Of a stretch of 64,000 nt of DNA, positions 21,651-30,175 are shown one piece after another. The position numbers were made by a program, and so were the translations under genes. Below the pieces are notes generated by a model, which was not told where the DNA came from, did no database searches, and worked only from the letters and a program-made list of their open reading frames with translations. Source of the stretch: Eutreptiella sp. 'Long Island Sound 2002'. Taxonomy: Eukaryota > Euglenozoa > Euglenophyceae > Eutreptiales > Eutreptiaceae. Each line of letters begins with the position of its first letter. Within the stretch, counting starts at the first letter, position 1. Location of the stretch: NCBI GenBank assembly GCA_964036045.1, contig OZ038383.1:7394430-7458429 (forward strand), written 5' to 3'.

Positions 21651-24600
21651 TGCGTTGATGTTGTTCCTTTTGTTGGGGATCCCCGAGAATGCAGGGGTTA
21701 TGTAGCATTTCCGCTCACTTGTGGGCCCCCCAGAAGGCAAGGCTCAGGCAACGAATTCTGATTTTGTCCCCCTTTGTTTGGGGATCCCCGAGATATGTAG
21801 CATTTCCGCCCACTTGTGGGCCAATTCTGATTTTGTCCCCTTTTGTTTGGGGATCCCCGAGAATGCAGGGGTTATGTAGCATTTCTGCCCGCTTGTGGGC
21901 CAATTCTGATTTCGTCCCTTTTTATATGGGGATACCTGAGAATGCAAGGGTTATGTAGTATTTCCGCCCATTTGGAGGCCAATTCTGATTTTGTCCCCCT
22001 TTATTTGGCGATCCACGAGATTGCAGGCGTTCTGCAGCATTTCGGCCCACTTGTGGGCCAATTCTGATTTTGCCCCCTTTTGTTTGGGGATCCCCGAGAA
22101 TGCAGAGGCTATGTAGCATTTCTGGCCGCTTGTGGGCCAATTCTGATTTCGTCTCTTTTTATATGGGGATACCCGAGAATGCAGGGTTATGTAGCATTTC
22201 CGCCCATTTGGAGGCCAATTCTCATTTTGTCCCCTTTTGTTTGGGGATCCCCGAGATTGCAGGGGTTCCGCAGCATTTCTGCCCACTTGTGGGCCAATTT
22301 TGATTTGGTCGCCCGTTGTTTGGGGATCCCCGAGAATAGAGGGGTTATGTAGCATTTCGGCCCACTTGTGGGCCAATTCTGATTTTGTCCCCTTTTGTTT
22401 GGGGATCCCCGAGAATGCAGGGGTTATGTAGCATTTCTGCCCACTTGTGGGCCAATTCTGATTTTGTCCCCTTTTGTTTGGGGATCCCCGAGAATGCAGG
22501 GGTTATGTAGCATTTCTGCCCGCTTGTGGGCCAATTCTGATTTCGTCCCTTTTTATATGGGGATACCTGAGAATGCAAGGGTTATGTAGTATTTCCGCCC
22601 ATTTGGAGGCCAATTCTGATTTTGTCCCCCTTTATTTGGCGATCCACGAGATTGTAGGCGTTCTGCAGCATTTCGGCCCACTTGTGGGCCAATTCTGATT
22701 TTGTCCCCTTTTGTTTGGGGATCCCCGAGAATGCAGAGGCTATGTAGCATTTCTGGCCGCTTGTGGGCCAATTCTGATTTCGTCTCTTTTTATATGGGGA
22801 TACCCGAGAATGCAGGGTTATGTAGCATTTCCGCCCATTTGGAGGCCAATTCTCATTTTGTCCCCTTTTGTTTGGGGATCCCCGAGATTGCAGGGGTTCC
22901 GCAGCATTTCTGCCCACTTGTGGGCCAATTTTGATTTGGTCGCCCGTTGTTTGGGGATCCCCGAGAATAGAGGGGTTATGTAGCATTTCGGCCCACTTGT
23001 GGGCCCGTTGTGATTTTGTACCCCTTTATTTGGGGATCCCCGAGAATGCAGGGGTTATGTAGCATTTCTGCCCACTTGTGGGCCACCCTGAAGGCGGGGA
23101 GGGGTCAGGTAGCCAATTGTGATTTTGTGCCGCTTTGTTTGCGGATCCCGCAGAATGCAGGGGTTATGTAGCATTTACGCCCTTTTGTGGGCCAATTGTG
23201 ATTGGTTCTCCTCTTTTTTGGGATCCCCGAGAATGCAGGGGTTATGTCGCATTTCTTCCTACTGGTGGGCCAATTCTGATTTTGTCCCCCTTTATTTGGG
23301 GAACCCCGAGAATGCAGCGGTTGTGCAGCATTTCCGCCCATTTGTTGGCCCCCCAAAACCCAAGGGTTAGGCAACCAATTCTGTATTTGTCACCCTTTAT
23401 TCGGGGACACCCGAGAATGCACGGGTTATGTCGCATTTCTGCCGACTTGTGGGCCCCCCAGAAGCCAAAGGTTAGGCAGCCAATTGTGATTTTGTTCCCC
23501 TTTGTTTGGGGATCCCCGAGAATGCAGGCGTTATGTGGGATTTCCGCCCACTTGTGGGCACCCCATAAGGCAAGGGCCAAGGTAGCCAATTCTGATTTTG
23601 TCCCCCTTTATTTGGGGATCCCCGAGAATGCAGGGGTTATATAGCATTTTAGCCCACCTCTGGCAATTCTGAATTTGTCCCTTGTTGTTTGGGGATCCCC
23701 GAGAATGCGGGGGCATGTAGCATTTCCGCCCATTCGTAGGCCAATTCTGATTTTGTTCCCCGTGGTTTGGGGATCCCCGAGAATGCAGGGGTTATGTAGC
23801 ATTTCTAGCCACTTGTGAGCCAATTCTGATTTTGTCACCCTTTGTTCGGCGATTCCTCAGATGTAGGGGTTATGTTGCATTTCCGCCCACTTGTGGGCCA
23901 TTTCTGATTTTGCCCCCCCTTTTTTGGGGATCCCGGAGAATGCAGGGGTTATGTAGCATTTCAACCCACTTGTGGGCCCTCCAGAAGGCAGGGAAGGGCG
24001 AGGCAGCCAATTCTGACTTTGTCCCCCTTTGTTTGGGCATCCCCGAGAATGCAGGGGTTATGTAGCATTTCCGCCCACTTGTGGGCCAATTCTGATTTGG
24101 CCCCCCTTTGTTTGGGGATCCGCGAGAATGCAGGGGTTATGTAGCATTTCCGCCCAATTGTGGGCCAATTCTGATTTGGTTCCCCTGTATTTGGAGATCC
24201 CCGAGAATGTAGGGGTTATTTCGCATTTCCGCCTACTTGTGGGCCAATTCTGATTTTGTCCCACTTTACTTGGGGATCCCCGAGAATGCACTGGTTATGC
24301 AGCATTTTTGCCCACTTGTGGGCCCCCCAAAAGGCAAGGGTTAGGCAACCAATTCTGATTTTGTTACCCTTTATTTGGGAATCCCCTAGATTGCACGGTT
24401 TACGTAGCAGTTCTGCCCACTTGTGGGCCAATTCTGATTTTGTCCCCTTTTGTTTGGGGATCCCCGAGAATGCAGGGGTATGTAGCATTTCCGCCCACTT
24501 GTAGGCCAATTGTGATCTTGTCCCCCGTTGTTTGGGGATCCCCGAGAACGCAGGGGTATGTAGCATTTCCGCCCACGTGTGGGCCAATTCTGATTTTGTT

Positions 24601-25432
24601 CCCCTTTATTTGGGGATCCCCTAGAATGCAGGCGTTATTTCGCATTTCCGCCCACTTGTAGGCCAATTCTGATTTTGTCACACTTTACGTGGGGATCCCC
24701 GAGAATGCAGTGGTTATGCACCATTTCCGCCCACTTGTTGGCCCCCCAGAAGGCAAGGGTTAGGCAACCAATTCTGATTTTGTCCCCCTTTGTTCGGGGA
24801 TCCCCGAGAATGCAAGCGTCATGTAGCATTACCGCCCACTTGTGGGCCAATTCTGATTTTGTTCCCCTTTATTTGGGGATCCCCTAGATTGCAGGGGTTA
24901 TATAGCATTTCTGCCCACTTGTGGGCCAATTCTGATTTTGTCCCCCATTGTTTGGGGATCCCCGAGAATGTGGGGGTCTGTAGCATTTCCGCCCAATTGT
25001 AGGCCAATTGTGATTTTATCCCCCTTTGCTTGAGGATCCCCGAGAATGCAGGGGTTATGTAGCATTTCTGCCCGCTTGTGGGCCAATTCTGATTTTGTCA
25101 CCCTTTATTTGGGGATCCCCTAGATTGCAGGGGTTATGTAGCATTTCTGCCCACTTGTGGGCCAATTCTGATTTTATCCCCCATTGTTTGTGGATCCCCT
25201 AGAATGCAAGGGTATATAGCATTTCCGCCCACGTCTAGTCCAATTCTGATTTGTCCCCCTTTGTTTGGGGATCCCCGAGAATGCAGGGGTTATGTAGCAT
25301 TTCTGCCCCCTTGTGGGCCAATTGTGATTTTGTCGCCCGTTGTTTGGGGATCCCCGAGAACGCAGGGGTATGTAGCATTTCCGCCCACTTGTAGGGCAAT
25401 TTTAATCCTTTTCCCCGTGGTTTGCGGATCCT
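21650..25432 (+). repeat. Satellite family B, ~79-bp units
   Basis: Units contain GGGGATCCCCGAGAATGCAG, GGGTTATGTAGCATTTC, CGCCCACTTGTGGGCC and AATTCTGATTTTGTCCCC then TTTGTTTG. The middle and end blocks are shared with family A, so the two satellites are related. The unit has two palindromic parts, GGGGATCCCC and GCCCACTTGTGGGC. Some units carry an extra spacer (CCCCCAGAAGGCAAGG...TTAGGCAACC). All units face the same way as family A. Confidence 0.95.
21815..23005 (+). repeat. 631-bp higher-order duplication in satellite B
   Basis: The series of eight units from about 21815 to 22374 recurs at about 22446-23005 with a constant offset of 631 bp and few differences. The second copy diverges after TTCGGCCCACTTGTGGGCC near 23005. 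Confidence 0.85.
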
Positions 25433-25562
25433 CGAGAAGTTTAGTTCGTCAAGGGAACTGGACTTCGGGTGACCTGATCCCTCTTTCCACAAAGCACACA
25501 GTAGCTGTAGTTTAGTTGTACAGATACCTGTTTTCCTACTCCCAGTGGTTTTTGATTTTACC

Positions 25563-26290
25563 ATGGTGGGGCAGGATGGAGTCGTCGATAGTTTTATGCA
25601 ACCGGCGGGAGGTACACCGACAGTCCAATGGTGGAGACAACCATGAAGACAACGATCTGGCAGATGCATCCCATGAGCCGCCTGATCCTGTACCGGGCTG
25701 TACATTACGAGGACTGGGCTGGCAGCCCGCCCCACGATCTCATCAACGTGGTGGTGCACAACGTTCTAAATAGGGTCACCGAAGCCAAGGTATAGAGCAG
25801 ATCATTGAAGAATTGAAGGGTATGTGTCCTAGAATGCCTGCCGACCGCACAGGGCAACGTACGAGCTCTGGACAGGGGACAAACTGAGAGCTGCGGAACG
25901 CCTGTTTGAAATTGGAGCCACAGATCACCAGATGGAAGAGTGGATGCTGCGGAACTTGCAGCGGTTGAGAGCGCAATACCACCAGCAGGCACAGGAACGG
26001 GCCCAGACAGCAAAGTCCCAGGCACAGGAAGGGGGTGATCCGAAGAATGTGGACAGCACTGTGGACTGAATGGAAGAGGATGAATTGGGCGTGACGGATG
26101 AACCCCGCGTGAAGAGAAACCCTACGGAGCCGTCGAAGAGAAACGTGCGGAAACTCTGAAAGCAGCTAGGGGCCATTAAATGGGTCCGTAAATTGGGGCA
26201 ACTTCCGGACAATCAAAATGACTGGGAGCTGGATTTACCCCCCTGGGCACATAGTGTTTGGGAGGTCATCTTGAGTATGTATTGGTACAG
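25563..26290 (+). pseudogene. Decayed coding sequence of unknown function between satellite arrays
   Basis: Coding-like sequence runs through several frames. From ATG 25563 it reads through FMQPAGGTPTVQWW. It then shifts to a frame containing SRLILYRAVHYEDWAG and PPHDLINVVVHNVLNRV (about 25650-25790), shifts to EQIIEELKGMCPRMPADR (about 25796-25850), and shifts again to YELWTGDKLRAAERL (from 25860). The last frame stays open to about 26290 apart from two TGA codons at 26067 and 26157, each fitting an original CGA (Arg). The tail is charged (QERAQTAKSQAQEGGD, MEEDELGV) and ends with NQNDWELDLPPWAHSVW. Satellite A sequence takes over at about 26300, so the 3' end is lost. I do not recognise the family; a mobile-element gene is likely from the context. 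Confidence 0.6.
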
Positions 26291-26299
26291 CCATTGCTG

Positions 26300-26590
26300 C
26301 ATCCTGATTTCGTTCCATGCTCCGAAGTGTTGGGGTCCCCCCCAGCGGCAGGGGCCATGTAGCCACTTGGCCCACTTGTAGGCCACTTCTGATGTTGTTC
26401 CCCCTTTGACGCGCTGGGTAACCCCCTAGGCGGCACGGTGTATATAGCCACCGGCCCACTTTTGGGCCACTTCTGATTTTGTCCCCCTCTGAAGCGTTGG
26501 GTACCCCCAAGGCGGCAGGGGTTATGTAGCCACCAGGCCCGCTTGTGGGCCACTTCTGATTTTGTTACCTGCTCTGAAGTCTTGGACTAA
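26300..26590 (+). repeat. Satellite family A, three-unit remnant
   Basis: Three to four units (GAAGTGTTGGGGTCCCC, GGGGCCATGTAGCCACTTGGC and so on) follow the decayed ORF and end near TGCTCTGAAGTC at 26580. Confidence 0.85.
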
Positions 26591-27238
26591 TGGGCTCCCA
26601 CGCTTCGTTGTGGCTAGAAAGAACTAGCCCGTCCCCACGTGCAAAATATTATCGGGTACGTGCAGGGCCTACGGGTGGTTCCCGAGGCGGTCCACCATGC
26701 TTTTTCCGGTGTTTCATTTTACGGTGATATGCTAATTTGATTTTTTCGAGGAGTGTTTAGCCTGTATGACATCCAATTTTGTTTCAAATGTTCACCGCAG
26801 GTGGCATCACATTGGCTCGAAGGTGACGCGAGGACTGCTGCACGGCGTCATTTCTAATTTCCCACCGGAGTCGAGCAATGATGACACACTCATATTGCCG
26901 GGTCACATATTTCAGACACCAAAAAAACGTGCATTGTGTTTAGCTTTTGCGATGGCTGCGCCGTGCCCGTTGGCAAGCAATTGAGGCGAAGTCTTGTGGT
27001 GTAGTTGTCTGGGTGGATTGTGATGTAACAGGCGAAACAATTTGAGACAAATTGCATTCTTCAGTTGTGCACCTTGACAGTTTCACACAAGGTGGCTATA
27101 TTGGGCATGGCAATAGCTGCGTCAGAAAAAAAGTTCGCTATAGCGAACTTTTGCAATACCATGAGAAAGAAAATGTAGGTGTTGTTCCGTGCTTGGAGAT
27201 GAATTGTCTAGTATATAACGAGTGATGATGCACCTGCA
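26591..27238. other. Unassigned flank with 24-bp palindrome
   Basis: No gene seen. A perfect 24-bp palindrome occupies 27129-27152: AAAAGTTCGCTA followed directly by its reverse complement. Confidence 0.6.
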
Positions 27239-28378
27239 ATGGGGGGTTCCGCTCACAAAGTGTGGTCTGCCTTGCTAGCATGCTTGCAATGTGCACACCA
27301 CATATTCCGCATGTTTAGAAAAGCTTCGTCCCAGTCCATGCTAGGGCCTACTTTCAATAAAGAGCGCCTTGCCTTGTATCACTGCCTTCACAGAACAGGG
27401 CGCACTTGGTCTCCCCAAGTTAAGAATGTGGGTTGGAAAACCTTGACGAACTGTTCTTCCAACCGTTTAGACTGCTTGGCACACATCGCGGAGCACTATG
27501 TGGAACAACGGTGGAATTGGGCAGTTGGGGACTCCCTTGCCGGCATTTCTATAGCCACCCCTTCTCAGCCGCATGCAAATATGATGAAGGTTGTCAAAGA
27601 CCATCGCAAGTCCACTTGGGTGGAATTCTTGCAACTCACAGAGCCAAAGATTGCCAAGCTTTGGGGTGCCCGCCCCTTTGACTTTTCTGGGCGTGCCCCT
27701 CAACCCGAGCCATGGATGTGGCCAGAGAGCCAAGCGGTGCATGTGGCAGATGCGTTTCCCAATGATTGTGATGCCCTCTTTTTTGACCAAGGGGATCCCT
27801 CGAAAAAACGAGACTTGAGTTGACAACCTATTAAGGTATATGGGGCCATTGATCGTGCTGTAGTGGCCGAATGGAAAGCCACATTGCGCAAGATTAAGGA
27901 AGAGACCTCCATTATGTGGGAGAAATTTGTAGCACTTCTCCGTATCCATTGTGTGATAGCAAATGGTTGTACTTGTGCCATCTATTGGGCATTCGCGGTG
28001 TGTGAGGGTGTGTTGCCATGGCTCCTCCTACACGAGGTAGATTTTAAAGTACCCTCTCAGAACTCATGGCAAATTGTTGCCCAACGCCCTTTTACCTTGG
28101 GCCGTATTGAGCGCAAGGTGACCGCGCGTGCCGAGCCATCGAAAAAGGACCACACACGCCAGTCACAGAAACTTGCATCACAGAAAACAAAAAGGCGCCT
28201 GCAAAATGCCGCCGTACAGTGGTGGCCGGTAGTGATGCCAATAGCGACGGTGATGTCCCCATGCTTGCTCCGTACAGCTAGGCCACGTACCCCCCTAAGA
28301 AGGCGGACTCCACTAATCTTGCTGCGCCCCAAAAAGTTGACAGCACGTAGGTGCATCGGAAGAACTGGCATTGCCTAA
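27239..28378 (+). pseudogene. Unknown mobile-element-like ORF with one in-frame TGA
   Basis: One frame is open from ATG 27239 to the stop at 28376-28378 except for a single TGA at 27821-27823. The sequence therefore gives a 194-residue part and a 184-residue part. The first contains HIAEHYVEQRWNWAVGDSL and a WPESQAVHVADAFP stretch. The second contains VVAEWKATLRKIKEET, then a Lys/Arg-rich tail. I recognise no family. The TGA fits a mutated CGA or TGG, or an intron boundary missed by eye. Downstream coding-like sequence with a zinc-knuckle pattern lies in another frame (28351-28545). Confidence 0.5.
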
Positions 28379-28545
28379 ACCTCTTTCGGCCCCACTATGT
28401 GTGTCGCCAATGTCACGAGGCTGTGTACCTATGGTGCATGCATTGTGAAGGCCGTGGTTTTTGCCTGCCCACTTTGGTGTGTCCGGTTCGTGGGGCCCAT
28501 TCCAACACGGACAAGCGGCTATTTAAAAGTGGTGTCAGGAGGTAG
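28351..28545 (+). pseudogene. Cysteine-rich segment, zinc-ribbon-like
   Basis: The 64-residue frame contains YVCRQCHEAVYLWCMHC followed by more Cys (FCLPTLVCP), giving C-x2-C-x9-C-x2-C. It overlaps the end of the preceding ORF in another frame and probably continues it after a frameshift. Zinc binding is inference from spacing. Confidence 0.4.
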
Positions 28546-28577
28546 ACATTTTAACCGCCAGCCTCCCAAAGGAACCC

Positions 28578-28787
28578 GTGTCTAGTGACGAGGAGTTGGA
28601 CCTCCTTTCCAATCCTCTTTTGGCCTCTCCCCCGGGTAAGGAGATGAGGAAAAAAGAGGCCCAGTCATCTAATTCAGAGGTGGACCGTTTTGCTCCTCCT
28701 CCTACGGCCCTTGTGCCACGGCAAAAGGAGAAGATAAAGAAGGCTTTGCCAAGTGCCCCCCCCCCCATATGCCACAGAAGAAAGTGA
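28578..28787 (+). pseudogene. Ser/Glu/Lys-rich tail, likely part of the same decayed gene
   Basis: The frame reads SSDEELDLLSNPLL... then KKEAQSSNSEVDR and PRQKEKIKKALPSAPPP. After a shift the continuation KGKKALPSAPPVD is seen from about 28785, so the KKALPSAPP motif is duplicated (the flanking DNA AAGAAGGC..TTGCCAAGTGC occurs twice, near 28735 and 28794). Composition suggests a nuclear, low-complexity tail. Confidence 0.4.
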
Positions 28788-28872
28788 AGGGAAAGAAGGC
28801 CTTGCCAAGTGCACCCCCTGTTGACCCTCCCACTTCCAAAAGGCGAAGAACAATCCCGAGCAAAACACCCCT

Positions 28873-29148
28873 TTGGGGGTGGGAGATTGGTTGACGGACA
28901 AGGATGTCTCCTGTTGCTTGAACCAAGAGCTGTACCACATGGTAATGGATGAACCACGTGCGTCGACTCTTGTGATTGCATATATCAAGAGAGTGTCCAA
29001 GTGGATGCAAATGGTTGAATATGGCTCCACACTAGACACACTGGATGTTGGCCATGGCCTTGTCAAGACTCTTTTGTTGGGCCTGATTTTCTTTCTAGTG
29101 CTAATGACACCATCTGATACTATGTTATATGGGCCGAGCCCCAACTAA
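28873..29148 (+). pseudogene. Possible transposon coding remnant
   Basis: A 91-residue frame with WLTDKDVSCCLNQELYHMV and YIKRVSKWMQMVEYGS. It lies between the Ser/Lys-rich tail and the DDE fragment in the same orientation, so it may belong to the same element. No motif is diagnostic. Confidence 0.3.
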
Positions 29149-29265
29149 TTGGTAGCCACAAAGAGTCCTAGGTGCATTGTGGATTCGGCGTCCCATCGTT
29201 AAGGTCACTATGTGTGCCGTGCGGAACCGGCAATTGTACATATTGTGCATGTAAACCCCCCCCCC

Positions 29266-29333
29266 CCCTTTCATTATCATGCGCGTGATAATATTTCTGT
29301 GCGTGATAATAGGGGGTGTGTGATATTATTTTG
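29266..29333. repeat. Palindromic block left of the DDE fragment
   Basis: Contains TTATCATGCGCGTGATAA (a near-palindrome), a second TGCGTGATAATA and then GTGATATTATTTTG at 29320-29333. The same elements recur at 29871-29945 in a different order, bracketing the DDE fragment. A C tract precedes it. Confidence 0.7.
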
Positions 29334-29334
29334 A

Positions 29335-29871
29335 CCGCCACCTAGGGATGCGCAAAAGACTGGTGTCATCAACGGTATGTACATGCGAGATGTTTTTGTC
29401 CCCTACCTGCAAATGCAATTGCAGAGAAAGAATGCAGAGTGTATAGTAATTCTGGATTCTGCCTCTGCCCATATATCGGTTGCTGTCCTGGCTGCTTTGC
29501 GTGTGGCTGGGTTGCAGTATGCAGTGATCCCCGGTGGCCTTACCATGTTTGTGCAGTCAATTGACCCTGCTTTGGCAGCCTTGTACAGAACTGCCCATCA
29601 CGGGTTGTATGCTGCCCACATGGAAGGCAACCCCAAAGTCACGGCTGCTCCAGCACGCAATTTGTTTGTAGAATTTTGCTACACAGGCTACTAGAATGTT
29701 GTGAATCTCTTGGATGTGCCAACACTATTTCAAGATTTAGGATACATTGATCCAATAAAGCTCAAGTTGCGTGTCCCATTCCAGTTCGGTGTTCCCCAGT
29801 GTGCCGATCTCATAAGGGGAGATGTATCCGCTCCTAAACCCAAGACCAAGCCCAACCCTAAACCAGTTTAG
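29335..29871 (+). pseudogene. pogo/Tigger-type DDE transposase, C-terminal fragment
   Basis: The open frame (first ATG 29377) contains ECIVILDSASAH (second catalytic Asp region, LLLD..S.H in the family) and AVIPGGLTMFVQSIDPALA, matching the family's PGGLT..LQP.D motif with the third acidic residue. The N-terminal DNA-binding part and the first catalytic Asp are missing upstream. One in-frame TAG (29692-29694) interrupts it; the same frame continues with NVVNLLDVPTLFQ to a TAG at 29869-29871 after a KPKTKPNPKP tail. It is therefore a truncated, inactivated DNA transposon. Confidence 0.75.
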
Positions 29872-29950
29872 TGATATTATTTTGGAGGTATAAAACATTA
29901 TCATGCATGCGTGATTTTATCTCGGTGCGTGATAATGATAGGGGGGGGGT
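29871..29950. repeat. Palindromic block right of the DDE fragment
   Basis: Begins with GTGATATTATTTTG, identical to 29320-29333, then CATTATCATGCATGCGTGAT and TGCGTGATAATGATA and a G tract. It partners the left block. Target or terminal repeat status is unproven. Confidence 0.65.
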
Positions 29951-29954
29951 TTAT

Positions 29955-30175
29955 TGCAAAAGTTGCGTTTCTTTCAATTTTTCGATTTTTTTTTAAGTCA
30001 CATGACTTACTGCAAAAAAAAAGTAATGATTACACGCATTTACCGCAAAAAAATCATTGTTTCTTTTATACTTAACACGACTTACCGCAAAAAAGAGGTA
30101 CACATATTTACCGAAAAAAAATTACAGGCCTTGACCGTTTTTTTGTACGTGAGTTACATTTTTTCACCCTAGACA
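29955..30175. repeat. A-rich TTACCGCAAAA-type degenerate repeat, second locus
   Basis: ACTTACTGCAAAAAA, CATTTACCGCAAAAAAA, CGACTTACCGCAAAAAA and TATTTACCGAAAAAAA recur every 30-45 bp. They match the motif at 8455-8640. Confidence 0.7.

Noticed and set aside
8660-25432. CRISPR-like array
   Set aside because: Units are contiguous with no regular variable spacers, units themselves vary, and the context is eukaryotic.
27821-29694. Alternative genetic code with TGA or TAG read as sense
   Set aside because: Host genes (RAD52, exostosin, possibly COQ9) use TGA or TAA as terminators and have no internal stops; decay of mobile elements explains the internal stops.
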